NCBI GenBank assembly: GCA_003167415.1
Contig: PMTF01000008.1
Coordinates: 62,812-116,350, forward strand
Length of the DNA: 53,539 nucleotides
Direction: 5' to 3'
Source of the DNA: Acidimicrobiaceae bacterium
GTDB taxonomy: Bacteria > Actinomycetota > Acidimicrobiia > Acidimicrobiales > RAAP-2
Shown: positions 9,178-20,233 of the stretch, piece after piece
How positions within the stretch are numbered: the first letter of the stretch is position 1
Layout of the letters: every line of letters begins with the position of its first letter
The notes under the pieces: generated by a model
The model's database searches: none
Told to the model about the DNA's origin: nothing
What the model saw: only the letters and a program-made list of their open reading frames with translations
Made by a program: the position numbers and the translations under genes

Positions 9178-9741
9178 TTAGGAGCGCTGTTCTCCGCGTT
9201 GTTCTTCGGCCACGAACTCACGAGCCACGAAACCGAAACGGGTGCGATCGTACACCGTGAGTCCGCTGAGGGGTGGTGAATAAGCGTGGATGCTGGCGGC
9301 CGGTTGGCCGGATTCGTAGATCACGTCGTGAACATGCTCGGGACCGAAGCAGCCGCTATCGCCCGCCACGTAGTGGCGATCTCGGACGCTGACGTGGTCT
9401 ACGGCGCGATACGTTTCGTACAGAGCGCCGGCGGTGACGGTCCACGCGCCCGACGAACCACCGTGGTCGTGCCAATCGGAAGACTGTTCACGCTCCCACG
9501 TGAGCAACCGTACTTCGTAGCTCTCAGTAGCGAACAGTTGGAGCCACCAGCGATTCACTTCGTCATCGACCAGCAAGTCTTCGAACAAGTCGGGCCGCGC
9601 CGCAAGAGCGTTGGTGACCTTCTCGAGCGTGTCCGTGTCGAGTCGGCCCGTGGGCAACTGCAGCGACTCGAAGAACTCGCGAAGCTCGTTGACGCGTGAC
9701 TCCGGCGCTTCGCTGAAAATGGTTGCGACGTTGAGTGACAT
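9178..9741 (-). CDS. cysteine dioxygenase family protein
   Basis: A 187-residue cupin. CDO-type enzymes oxidise cysteine to cysteinesulfinate at a non-haem Fe(II) held by three histidines. Visible are the HxH pair in SDWHDHGGSSGAWTV (about residue 92), the downstream ligand in GPEHVHDVIYE (about 134-143), and the tail HAYSPPLSGLTVYD. The length matches bacterial CDO. It sits next to metX/metY, so the cluster covers sulfur amino acid synthesis and turnover, although cdo and metX converge and are separate units. An AT-rich inverted repeat lies upstream. Confidence 0.88.
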   Translation of the reverse strand: MSLNVATIFSEAPESRVNELREFFESLQLPTGRLDTDTLEKVTNALAARPDLFEDLLVDDEVNRWWLQLFATESYEVRLLTWEREQSSDWHDHGGSSGAWTVTAGALYETYRAVDHVSVRDRHYVAGDSGCFGPEHVHDVIYESGQPAASIHAYSPPLSGLTVYDRTRFGFVAREFVAEEQRGEQRS

Positions 9742-9778
9742 GATGCCTCCTTAACTGGTTGCAATCAATATACATCTA

Positions 9779-9799
9779 TTCCTAGTGAAATAATAGGAA
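9779..9799. promoter_or_regulatory. inverted repeat upstream of the cysteine dioxygenase gene
   Basis: TTCCTA and TAGGAA are separated by nine AT-rich bases, about 40 bp upstream of the cdo start and about 160 bp beyond the metX stop. The position suits an operator for cdo; a weak terminator hairpin for metX is less likely because of the distance. Confidence 0.3.
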
Positions 9800-9960
9800 A
9801 TATGAAGGCCTGGTCCATCGAGGATCATTTGCCGAACGAGAAAGCGGTTCGGACCTGCGCTTTTGTTGGTCGATTGCTCGGTCAGCCGGTGAACTTCGTT
9901 GCCGAGTTAATCAATGAAAATGACGAAGAGGCTATGCGCTCGGCTTACCTCCGCGCGACG

Positions 9961-12401
<2,441 letters not shown>

Positions 12402-12410
12402 CTATTGATT

Positions 12411-12432
12411 GGTTCGCGATCAGTCACGAACC
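12411..12432 (-). promoter_or_regulatory. inverted repeat in the metY leader
   Basis: GGTTCG and CGAACC with a 10-base spacer lie just upstream of the metY ribosome-binding site. This could be an operator or a leader hairpin for the metYX operon. I looked for a SAM riboswitch on this strand and saw no convincing core. Confidence 0.35.
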
Positions 12433-12597
12433 GAATGAATCATTATTTATAACAAAGTCGATGGTTTTAATCAAGTTTAGGAAGTCGAGAAACAATAGCC
12501 GCTGTAAGTAGGTGGCTGACGACAAATTCCGCGTCTGCGGCAGTCCGCGGTCGCGACTCTCGTTTAGTGACACCCTTTGCCCCGTGCGCGCCGAATT

Positions 12598-14196
12598 TTA
12601 GAGTCGTAGTTCGGCGGGGTCCTGGCCCAGTACAGACCGCTTCCAGTCCGTGATGTCAACGACGACGATTCCTATACCGATGACATCGTTCCCAATCGTG
12701 ACGGGATACAGATTGGTCAACCAGGAGTGAGTTACACCGGGGTTGGCTGAAGTTTGCCCCGAGACTTCTCGATTGGCAACCGGTGAATTCGTTTCGATCA
12801 CGTGTCGATAGAGGGGCTCAAGTTGGGGCCACAGCGTGGGGACGACTTCGGCGATCGTTCGACCCAGTTGCTCGGACACTTCCTTACCATGGACGGCGGC
12901 GAGCATGGGATTCACTCGCACAAAACGAAAGTCGCGATCAACGAATCCCATTCCCACAATGGACGTCGATTGGTACCTTTCGAGAATCGTAAGCGCGTCG
13001 GTGGTGGCGCGATCGGTCGCGCGGACGTAGGCCGCTACCCGGCGTTCATCGTCTCCGGCCGGGGCAACCCCGGCGTCGTTGGGGACAATCGTTGTGAGTG
13101 GCGTCGTCGCGGACCGGCCACGACCGTGCAACTTCACTTCGTACAGGCGTCGGTCGGCTTCACGTACGATCTGTCTCGCGATGGGTTGTGATGGATCCAA
13201 TTCGGCGTAGCCCACGCTCACCGTCGGCCGACCGGACGCCGTGGCCGCGACGCTCATTCGTGCAGCGATCTCGGCGGCGTCTTGAATGGATGCCATTGGC
13301 AATATGACCGCGAACTCGTCACCGCCGAGTCGTCCGACGGTGTCGAAACTTCGGCTTGCTTTCCTTAGAGTGCGTCCCACGTTGCGCAGAGCATCATCGC
13401 CGGCCAGGTGACCGTAGGTGTCGTTGAAGGCCTTGAAGAAGTCGAGGTCCATCATCAAGAGGCTTAAGGGCTCTCCCTGGCGTAGCGCACGATGGATCTC
13501 AACTTCGAGTCGTTGGTAGAAGGCTCCATGATTGAGACAACCGGTCAACGTGTCAATCGTCGCCAACGTCGAGAGTTCGGTTCGTAGATCGATTTCGTCG
13601 TCCAGCAGTCGAGTGCGAGCTGCCGAGACTCCTACCGCAACCACCACCAACCCCACGAGCGCCATGGCAAACATCGCGATGACCGACGCCGATCGATGGA
13701 CGTCCCGGTCGAAGAGCCAGACGTACGTGAACTCTCCCAGCGTCGCGACGCCGCACGCGATTACCTGTCGCACTTCGAGCGCCAAGGCTGCGCTGACGAT
13801 GGGCAGCGCCAGTAGAAAAACGAGCGGACTATCGATGCCGCCGTCGAAGTGAATTGACACCGTCAAAATAACTCCCGCGAGGAGCGTCCATCCGAACGAA
13901 TACTGCGATCGCAAGGTCATTGAGGCGAATCGATCGGTGAGAGGTATGCAGGCCACCAACGCGAGGAGAGTGACTGAGGTGAGAGTAACCAGGAATACTC
14001 GATGCGGCTCACTCAGTGTCAGGAGGAAGTACACGAGTGTGGCGACGGTTTCGCCGGTGAACACGAGGATTCCGACGCGAAGATAGTGGGACCAGAAGCG
14101 CTTCGTATGCTCTCGCCCGTCGAGGCGGCTCGGTATGGGACTCTTCGCCTCGGCGTCATCGTCGAGGGAATCTCGATGGTGGGCGTTGATCATCAT
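12598..14196 (-). CDS. membrane-bound diguanylate cyclase with C-terminal PAS domain
   Basis: About 532 residues. The N-terminal 190 residues hold five or six hydrophobic helices (HYLRVGILVFTGETVATLVYFL, TLLALVACIPL and so on). They are followed by a full GGDEF domain: DTLTGCLNHGAFYQRL, MMDLDFFKAFNDTYGHLAGD, and the intact active-site RLGGDEFAV. RSFD lies five residues before GGDEF, the classic RxxD inhibitory site. A PAS-like domain follows (YQSTSIVGMGFVDRDFRFVRVNPMLAAVHG). Having PAS after GGDEF is less usual. The protein should make c-di-GMP at the membrane. The start is the first ATG of a pair at 14196/14193, with GGAGGGG upstream. It is the last gene of the GNAT-HDAC-USP run. Confidence 0.9.
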   Translation of the reverse strand: MMINAHHRDSLDDDAEAKSPIPSRLDGREHTKRFWSHYLRVGILVFTGETVATLVYFLLTLSEPHRVFLVTLTSVTLLALVACIPLTDRFASMTLRSQYSFGWTLLAGVILTVSIHFDGGIDSPLVFLLALPIVSAALALEVRQVIACGVATLGEFTYVWLFDRDVHRSASVIAMFAMALVGLVVVAVGVSAARTRLLDDEIDLRTELSTLATIDTLTGCLNHGAFYQRLEVEIHRALRQGEPLSLLMMDLDFFKAFNDTYGHLAGDDALRNVGRTLRKASRSFDTVGRLGGDEFAVILPMASIQDAAEIAARMSVAATASGRPTVSVGYAELDPSQPIARQIVREADRRLYEVKLHGRGRSATTPLTTIVPNDAGVAPAGDDERRVAAYVRATDRATTDALTILERYQSTSIVGMGFVDRDFRFVRVNPMLAAVHGKEVSEQLGRTIAEVVPTLWPQLEPLYRHVIETNSPVANREVSGQTSANPGVTHSWLTNLYPVTIGNDVIGIGIVVVDITDWKRSVLGQDPAELRL

Positions 14197-14291
14197 TGGC
14201 CCCCTCCGATGACTGGCAAGACGCTCTTTCGACGCATGAGAACCACCGACGGGCGCGGCCACTCCTCACCTACGACACCTAATAGTGTGAA

Positions 14292-14435
14292 CTACCTTCG
14301 AATTTTCATCGTTGAGCCGTCGATGGGAGTAGGGCCGAACGTCATCATTCCCTGCAGATACGGCCAATCCGTTACTTGGGCGCCGAATTGAATCGGCACG
14401 TCCTTGGCAAGTCGTCGGTCGAATTCGCCCTCCAT
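14292..14435 (-). CDS. small ORF, 47 residues, uncertain
   Basis: Between the USP and diguanylate cyclase genes a minus-strand frame encodes 47 residues (MEGEFDRRLAKDVPIQFGAQ at the start, ending DGSTMKIRR). The mix of charged and aromatic residues (VTDWPYLQGMMTFG) looks protein-like and it fills most of an otherwise empty gap, but its ribosome-binding site is weak and I know no family. It is listed because it would be part of the acetylation/USP operon if real. Confidence 0.3.
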   Translation of the reverse strand: MEGEFDRRLAKDVPIQFGAQVTDWPYLQGMMTFGPTPIDGSTMKIRR

Positions 14436-14485
14436 AGTCGCTCTGGTCAAATGAATGGCCACGGTGGAGGAATGTTCGTCGATCC

Positions 14486-14908
14486 TCAGTGATCGACGTA
14501 GGTCGAAGGAACCACGACGACCGGAACGGTCGCGTGTTCCGCGACCTCGAGGCTGGTGCTGCCCAAGAGAAGTCCGTCACGCTTACCTTCGCCCCGTGAA
14601 CCCACGACGAGCGCGTCGGCGTTGACTGGTGCGCACGCCATGCGCAAGAGCACCGAACACGCGTCACCATTGGTGACCAGCCATCGAAGGCGGCTCTCAT
14701 CGAATGCATACTCCTTCGCGAGACCGAGAAGTTCCGGCGGTAGCACGTCTGGCGAATACCGAGCTCGGAGGTGTTCGAGTAAGCCGGTCGCGTGGACGAT
14801 CGTCACGGTGGCGTCGACTTCACGCGCCGCGCGTAGCGCCCAGCGCACTGCGATCGTTGAGTCGAGCGATCCGTCATAGCCCACCGCAAGGTTCCGGAAA
14901 GTTTTCAT
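14486..14908 (-). CDS. universal stress protein (UspA family)
   Basis: A 140-residue single-domain Usp. The N-terminus is VGYDGSLDSTIAVRWALRAA, and the ATP-binding signature G-2x-G-9x-G-S/T is intact in GSRGEGKRDGLLLGSTS near residue 103-119. The C-terminus is the usual strand HATVPVVVVPS. It overlaps the stop of the HDAC-type gene (ATGA) and so is in one operon with a GNAT and a deacetylase. In mycobacteria a Usp is a known substrate of a cAMP-controlled lysine acetyltransferase, so this Usp is a natural candidate target here (inference). Confidence 0.92.
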   Translation of the reverse strand: MKTFRNLAVGYDGSLDSTIAVRWALRAAREVDATVTIVHATGLLEHLRARYSPDVLPPELLGLAKEYAFDESRLRWLVTNGDACSVLLRMACAPVNADALVVGSRGEGKRDGLLLGSTSLEVAEHATVPVVVVPSTYVDH

Positions 14909-15948
14909 GGCGTCTCCGTTTCATCACTGTGCCGCAACATCTCGATCGCCACCAGGCGGGACTGTCTCGTCCGCGCAACGTGGTCCGCTCCCGGACCTCC
15001 GTTCGAAGGGGGTTCGTCTTCTTGGGGGTGTCCGAGGGCTGTGCTCAATGTCGCGAGGATGGACGAGCGCAGCGCTTCGAGGTTGTAGCCGCCCTCGAGA
15101 AAGAAAGCAACCCGCCCAGGACGTGGCGCGCAATCCATCACGTAGTTCGTCATCAATCTGAAGTCCCCACTGGTGAGACAAAGATCGGCCATTGGATCGT
15201 CGCGGTGAGCGTCAAAGCCGGCCGATACCAACACCCACGTCGGATTGAACTCGGCGATCACCGGCCCGGCAATCTCACTCATCGCCCGCAGCATGACATC
15301 GCCCTTCGCGCCGGGGGGCAGCGGTAAGTTCACCGTCCGGTCATTCGCATGTCGACCGCCGACTTCGCTCGCCGAACCACTTCCGGGAAAGAGCGGCCAT
15401 TGGTGGGTGGAGACATAGAGGACGTCAGGTTCGTCCCAGAAGATCTGCTGGGTCCCGTTGCCGTGATGCACGTCCCAGTCGACGATGAGTACCCGTTCCC
15501 CCAGCCGTAAAAGTTCGGCGGCGGCCACCGCAATGTTGTTCAAAAGACAAAAGCCCATCGCACGATCGGCGAGGGCGTGATGTCCGGGCGGTCGGGCGGC
15601 TACGAAGCCAACGCCGTCGTCGCGACGGCGTAATTCGTCGATGACTTTGAGCCCGGCGCCAGCCGCGTATGTGGCGATGGTCCAGGAGTCGAACGTGGCG
15701 TAGGTGTCGTCATCAATATTGCCGCCGCCCGCATAGCAAAAGGCGCCCAGCTCATCGAGATAGTTGCCGTTGTGAACGCGAACGAGTTCCGCGCGGCTGG
15801 CGGTGTAACTCTCCGCGACAACGAGCTCGCTTCCCAGTCCGAGGTCATCCACGGCGGCCATCGCAGCCACCATTCGTTCGGGTCGTTCCGGATGCCCGAT
15901 ATCTTCGTGGCCCGAGTCGCTATAGGGCCCATTGATGACCAGCACCAT
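14905..15948 (-). CDS. HDAC-type deacetylase (histone deacetylase / AcuC / acetylpolyamine amidohydrolase superfamily)
   Basis: A 347-residue Zn-dependent deacetylase. Active-site elements are all present: RPPGHHA with the His pair at about 123-124, the zinc ligands in DWDVHHGNGT at about 157-166, SAGFDAHRDDP with Asp about 246, and the transition-state Tyr in LEGGYN at about 288. The sequence resembles bacterial class II-like HDACs. It starts three bases after the upstream GNAT gene and overlaps the Usp gene, so the three should be co-transcribed. Alternative substrates are acetylpolyamines or acetylated small molecules. Confidence 0.93.
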   Translation of the reverse strand: MVLVINGPYSDSGHEDIGHPERPERMVAAMAAVDDLGLGSELVVAESYTASRAELVRVHNGNYLDELGAFCYAGGGNIDDDTYATFDSWTIATYAAGAGLKVIDELRRRDDGVGFVAARPPGHHALADRAMGFCLLNNIAVAAAELLRLGERVLIVDWDVHHGNGTQQIFWDEPDVLYVSTHQWPLFPGSGSASEVGGRHANDRTVNLPLPPGAKGDVMLRAMSEIAGPVIAEFNPTWVLVSAGFDAHRDDPMADLCLTSGDFRLMTNYVMDCAPRPGRVAFFLEGGYNLEALRSSILATLSTALGHPQEDEPPSNGGPGADHVARTRQSRLVAIEMLRHSDETETP

Positions 15949-15951
15949 GGG

Positions 15952-16581
15952 CTAACTCGTTCCGACCGCACGCTCGTCGAGCGCGGCGCTGGAACTGTCC
16001 CGTTCAATCGAGAATCGCACACTGATCTGTCCGCCGGACACTGACGAAGTGACCGGGAAGGCCGAGTGTCGAAAGACGGACATCATGTCACGGTTCTCGA
16101 ACAGTGTTTCAGCCATGAACGTCGTGATGCCCCTTTCGCGAGCGGCGTTCGCCAGGGCGTCGAGGAGGATACGTCCGAGTCCCAAATGCTGGTAATCGTC
16201 CCGGACCACGAAGGCCACCTCGGCCCCAGTCGTTGTCGGTTCTCGATCGTAGCGTCCGACCGCCACTAGATCATCGCCATCTTCAACCACAAAGGCCATG
16301 CGGTCTATGTAGTCAATTTCCGTGAGGTGCGCGACCTCCTGGAGTGAGAGTTCAGGATGAATCGAGAAGTATCGACGATAGATGGAGTTAAACGACAGTT
16401 TGTGGTGAAACGCAACGAGTTTGGCAGCGTCAAGGCTTCGTATGGGGCGTAGGTGCAAGGAGGCGCCGCTCCGTACCACGATGTCGGTCTCCAATTCGAC
16501 CGGGTAGCGACCGGCGACGAGATGGGCGCGCACGTGGCCATCGCTCTCATGCGGTTGAATTGGTTCGCCGATGTCGTTCAT
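15952..16581 (-). CDS. GNAT family acetyltransferase, likely protein-acetylating
   Basis: 209 residues. A GNAT domain covers roughly residues 35-190, with the acetyl-CoA loop in FVVRDDYQHLGLGRILLDAL. LRPIRSLDAAKLVAFHHKLSFNSIYRRYFSIHPELS is the N-terminal motif shared with the acetyltransferase parts of actinobacterial Pat-like enzymes. No cAMP-binding domain is fused here, unlike mycobacterial PatA. A close paralogue lies at 26583-27176. First gene of the operon GNAT-HDAC-USP(-small ORF)-diguanylate cyclase. A 28-bp sequence about 100 bp upstream also occurs before the paralogue. Confidence 0.88.
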   Translation of the reverse strand: MNDIGEPIQPHESDGHVRAHLVAGRYPVELETDIVVRSGASLHLRPIRSLDAAKLVAFHHKLSFNSIYRRYFSIHPELSLQEVAHLTEIDYIDRMAFVVEDGDDLVAVGRYDREPTTTGAEVAFVVRDDYQHLGLGRILLDALANAARERGITTFMAETLFENRDMMSVFRHSAFPVTSSVSGGQISVRFSIERDSSSAALDERAVGTS

Positions 16582-16682
16582 GACGTCACGCGGACCGCTT
16601 GAGATCTGATCCGCAAGGTCTCAACCGCACGACGGTTTTCCAGGCTTAGCAACGGCATGACTCCATGGTCGCCTCTTGAGGT

Positions 16683-16710
16683 CGTCACCCATTAGGGACG
16701 AAGGTCATTT
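16683..16710. promoter_or_regulatory. shared upstream element of the GNAT genes, copy 1
   Basis: This 28-bp stretch matches 21 of 28 positions of the stretch at 27230-27257 upstream of the paralogous GNAT, in the same orientation relative to the gene. The core AGGGACGAAGGTCA resembles one half and part of the second half of a DosR/DevR box (consensus GGGAC, 4 bases, GTCC). Part of the similarity could be leftover from duplication. Confidence 0.45.
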
Positions 16711-16814
16711 ACTGGTCACGGTACCCGTATCGAGCGTCTGGGGATGAGCTCAGTGGAAATCTGTCGGCGCACCGAAGAAGATGACCGAAGGCTACATTTC
16801 GTTTCTGGCGACGT

Positions 16815-18467
16815 TCACTCGCCTTTAAGGTCGCGGAGGGTGAAGAGCTTGACGCCGAGGCCCGCAGTGAGCATTGCAATGGCCGCCATAATCGCGTTGG
16901 TGGTCCAGTCAATCGGCGTGGCGGGAGCCGCCGCCATCTGATGGAAAGCGGAAAGGTCAAGAATCCAGTGGTTGATACGCACCCCTCCGCCCACTATTTC
17001 GACGAGGAAGAACCACACCAATAATCCGTACGTGACGACGTTCACGTACCGGGGCGCAATGGTCAGCGCGAACACGCCAAACCCGAACACCACCAGGGCG
17101 GGAACGGCAACATTCAACCCGGCGCCGAGCATCGATAGAAGATTCACGTGAGCGTGATCGCTTACGGCGCCGGTCCACGTCGCGATACCGGCCAGCAACC
17201 CACCCATGACGATCGCTACGACGCCGAGGGCAATCCGACCGCCGAGCCACGAGGACCTCGAAAAGGGTTGGACGAGGAGATTGTCAAGTTGTCCTCTCGA
17301 TTCCTCTTTGCGGGCTACCGCGACTTGACTGACGGCGACGAAGGTTAGCGCGACGGACATGATCAGGAGCGCCACGCTCAAGTACGCTTCGGCCCCTGAG
17401 ACCCCGAGGCGCGCAAACACCGATCGCAGACTCGGGGAACTGGTGATAATTTTGCCGCCCGACTTCGCGATGCTGCCGAGCAGAAGTCCGTAGGCGGCAA
17501 TCGAGACCGCCCACGCGATCAGGGCCGAACGAGACAAGTAGAGAGCGAGGCCAAGGGGGTTCGACGGAAGTTGGCGGATCGATGAAATGGTTGAGCGATC
17601 CGCGAGTATGCCCGCGCCGAGGTCTCTGCGTCCCGCGAGATTGACTGTCGCTACGGCCATGACAATGACGAGACCAACGATGGGCACGAAGGCGATAGGT
17701 CGCGGACTGGTGAGCGGTTGAAGTTCTTCGATCCAGCCGAGCGGTGTGACCCAACGTAGCCAGGCCAGATTGGATCCCGAATCGGCGATCATCCGCAGCG
17801 CGTAACTGACGCCGAGGATGGCTGACGCGAAACTGGCCGCTTGACGTCGCGACGTCGAAAGCTGACTGCAGAGTGATCCCACCGCAAGAAACATGATGGC
17901 GCCGCTCGCGACGGACAAAGCAAAATAGATTGCCCCGCCTGTGCCGATACCTACCTTGGATGAACGACCGACCGCCGCGGTGATGAGCGCAGTTGAGACG
18001 AAGAGCGCGAAGCCCCCAGCGCAAAGTCCCAGGAGCGCTTGTTGGGCGGCACCGCGACGCGTGACTTGACCGACCAGGAGAAGCTCCCAGCGTCCGGCGT
18101 CCTCCTCGCCGCGCGTCATCTTGGTGCTCGTGAGTATGCCCCACACGGCGCCGATGATCGCGAGTACCGCGAGACACTTCCACGCGGTGTAGCCCGGTAC
18201 GGTTCCAATCTGGTTCGCGGGTCCGACAAGGGCACTGATCCCGGTGTTGTGTGCGAACTCATCGACCAAGATTTGCCGAGCCGCCGGGGTCTTGTAGCTC
18301 GTCGCGTACGCCAACGCTTGAGTCGCGACGTACAGGCCGAAGACGACGCCCCATCCGGCACCCACTCGAATCGACTTTCGAGCGGTGAGGAGCGCGATGA
18401 CAGTGCGCGACGAGCGGTCGATTCGCGCCTCTCGCCGAAGCGTCAAATTACTGCCCTCGGTCAGCAT
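16815..18467 (-). CDS. ABC-2 type exporter, two-domain permease
   Basis: About 550 residues with roughly twelve hydrophobic segments in two similar halves of six. This is the architecture of the large actinobacterial ABC-2 permeases that act with a single ATPase in drug or peptide export. Landmarks include GYTAWKCLAVLAIIGAVWGIL, EEDAGRWELLLVGQVTR and EESRGQLDNLLVQPFSRSSW, the repeated EE-GR-ELLL motif typical of the family. The chosen start at 18467 has GAGGTGG five bases upstream and overlaps the ATPase stop by 20 bp; a start at 18494 is also open. Substrate unknown. Confidence 0.85.
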   Translation of the reverse strand: MLTEGSNLTLRREARIDRSSRTVIALLTARKSIRVGAGWGVVFGLYVATQALAYATSYKTPAARQILVDEFAHNTGISALVGPANQIGTVPGYTAWKCLAVLAIIGAVWGILTSTKMTRGEEDAGRWELLLVGQVTRRGAAQQALLGLCAGGFALFVSTALITAAVGRSSKVGIGTGGAIYFALSVASGAIMFLAVGSLCSQLSTSRRQAASFASAILGVSYALRMIADSGSNLAWLRWVTPLGWIEELQPLTSPRPIAFVPIVGLVIVMAVATVNLAGRRDLGAGILADRSTISSIRQLPSNPLGLALYLSRSALIAWAVSIAAYGLLLGSIAKSGGKIITSSPSLRSVFARLGVSGAEAYLSVALLIMSVALTFVAVSQVAVARKEESRGQLDNLLVQPFSRSSWLGGRIALGVVAIVMGGLLAGIATWTGAVSDHAHVNLLSMLGAGLNVAVPALVVFGFGVFALTIAPRYVNVVTYGLLVWFFLVEIVGGGVRINHWILDLSAFHQMAAAPATPIDWTTNAIMAAIAMLTAGLGVKLFTLRDLKGE

Positions 18468-19365
18468 TCGCCACCTCAGCCGTTGGCGATCCATAGTGCG
18501 ATAAGAACAGTTCTTCGAGAGACGGCTCGCGACTCAAGAGTTCGATGACACCGGTACTCGCAAACACCTGGAGCAGGGGTTCGATCGAGCCACGAACCTG
18601 GCATCGAACTCTGGAACCTTGCACTTCGACCATCGAGACCCCCGCGATCCGAGTGACGTCCGGGACATTTCCTTCAAACGTCGCTTCAACGGTGAGGGCT
18701 GACAGATGTCGCATCTGGGTCATGGTGCCCATTTCCACGAGTTCGCCAGAGCGCAGAATGCCTATGCGGTCACAGAGCGCTTCAACCTCGCTCAATATGT
18801 GCGATGACAACAGCACGCTCTGGCCGCGCTCCTTCGCCTCATGCACGCAGAGTCGAAAGGCCTGTTCCATGAGCGGGTCGAGGCCGCTGGTCGGTTCGTC
18901 CAGGATGAGCACGTCGGCTCGTGTCATCAATGCGGCGACCAATATGAGTTTTTGTCGGTTGCCCTTGGAGAGTGCACGGACCCTCTTGGTCACGTCCAGA
19001 CCGAAGCGGTCGATAAGAGTGACCCGATAGTCCTCGTCGACATGACCGTGCACTCTGCCCAAGAGGTGCAGTGTCTCAGCGCCACTCAGCGTGGGCCAAA
19101 GACTGGCTTCGCCGGGTACGTACGCGAGCCGGCGGTGGGCTTGAACGGTCTGACGACGGGAATCCATTCCAAAGATCTCGGCGCGGCCCGCCGTCGGGAT
19201 GAGCAAACCGAGTAGCAGCCGAATCAACGTTGTCTTGCCCGCGCCATTGGGGCCAAGGCAACCCACGACTTCTCCCTCATTGACCTGCAGGTTTAATCCG
19301 CGGAGCGCACGCGTAGAACCAAAGTCCTTGCGAAGATCGAAGGTTTCAATCGCCGGTGTCGTCAT
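18448..19365 (-). CDS. ABC transporter ATP-binding protein (ABC-2 exporter)
   Basis: 305 residues. Walker A is GPNGAGKTT near residue 39, the signature is LSKGNRQKL near 138, Walker B is VLILDEPTSGLDP near 158, and the switch His is in LLSSHILSEVEALCDR. A C-terminal regulatory domain of about 80 residues follows, typical of drug and peptide exporter ATPases. GGAGCGCC precedes the ATG at 19365. It forms a pair with the overlapping permease at 16815-18467. Confidence 0.94.
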   Translation of the reverse strand: MTTPAIETFDLRKDFGSTRALRGLNLQVNEGEVVGCLGPNGAGKTTLIRLLLGLLIPTAGRAEIFGMDSRRQTVQAHRRLAYVPGEASLWPTLSGAETLHLLGRVHGHVDEDYRVTLIDRFGLDVTKRVRALSKGNRQKLILVAALMTRADVLILDEPTSGLDPLMEQAFRLCVHEAKERGQSVLLSSHILSEVEALCDRIGILRSGELVEMGTMTQMRHLSALTVEATFEGNVPDVTRIAGVSMVEVQGSRVRCQVRGSIEPLLQVFASTGVIELLSREPSLEELFLSHYGSPTAEVANADRGQ

Positions 19366-19759
19366 GGGCGCTCCTCTAATTACATTTTTTCATTGAAACC
19401 GTCATTGTGTCCAATGTTCCTTCGACAAAACCACACCGTCACATTGACTATGGCTGACCACATCAGGTGCAGCTCCCGGATGGTCGGGGCCATTGGTCCT
19501 GTTTTCGAATCGGGTGTTCTCCCTTGTCAATCGTCGTGGCAAGCGCGTCAATCGTGCAAGACATCCGTAATTGGCCCAAAATTTGAAGACTCCTTCAAGT
19601 ACGCGACAACGGTTCGAATCGCCGAAGTGAACCATGGACGTCCCGATGGAGTATTCGGGCTTGGTCGAGACCCGACAATGGTTGAGTGCGTGCGGGCCAG
19701 CACTATCGTTTCATGTGTAGTCGGCACGAGATTTTCAGGGAGAATTGCGGAGGAGACAA
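19366..19759. other. intergenic region between divergent ABC ATPase and USP genes
   Basis: No convincing gene. It holds the promoters of two divergent units. At 19653-19672 there is a loose inverted repeat (TCGGG and CCCGA). A GGGGCC-ATT-GGTCC stretch near 19486 resembles a DosR half-site pair but is out of register by one base. Confidence 0.4.
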
Positions 19760-20230
19760 GTGAGTTCCGTTCAGCAGGACAAGAAGGAATCGAGCGCTCG
19801 CGTTATCGAAGGGCACCGAATTGTGGTGGGAATCGATGGCTCACTCGCCTCACTTTCTGCGCTGGAATGGGCAGCGCGTCAAGCGGAACTCACGGACGCG
19901 TCACTTGAAATCGTGGCGACGTGGGATTGGCCCACCGGTTTGGGTTGGTCAATAATCCCCGAGGGCTACGACCCTGCCGCCGAGTTGCTCAAGATGATCG
20001 ACCCTCTTATGGTGTCCCTTCGAACAGCGCATCCGAAAATCGTGGTGGAGTCGAAGATTATCGAAGGTCACCCGGCACCGGTGCTCATTAGAGAATCGAA
20101 AGGTGCCGACCTACTCGTCATCGGCAGTCGCGGCCATGGTGAATTTATCGGAATGCTCCTTGGCTCTACGAGCGAACACTGTGTCGCGAACGCTGCGTGC
20201 CCGGTGGTGGTGTTTCGAGGGAACGCCTAA
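19760..20230 (+). CDS. universal stress protein (UspA family), second copy
   Basis: 156 residues, GTG start with GGAGGAG directly upstream (a longer frame to 19745 is unlikely). Usp fold with IVVGIDGSLASLSALEWAARQA at about 23-44 and the ATP-binding signature GSRGHGEFIGMLLGSTS near the C-terminus. The central WDWPTGLGWSIIPEG loop is characteristic of actinobacterial stand-alone Usps. It is followed four bases later by the cNMP/CBS/nucleotidyltransferase gene, so it probably reports to or is controlled with a cyclic-nucleotide and adenylate sensor. Confidence 0.92.
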   Translation: MSSVQQDKKESSARVIEGHRIVVGIDGSLASLSALEWAARQAELTDASLEIVATWDWPTGLGWSIIPEGYDPAAELLKMIDPLMVSLRTAHPKIVVESKIIEGHPAPVLIRESKGADLLVIGSRGHGEFIGMLLGSTSEHCVANAACPVVVFRGNA

Positions 20231-20233
20231 CAA

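Noticed and set aside
19483-19502. Exact DosR box upstream of the second Usp gene
   Set aside because: The two half-sites are out of register by one base and it lies about 260 bp upstream.
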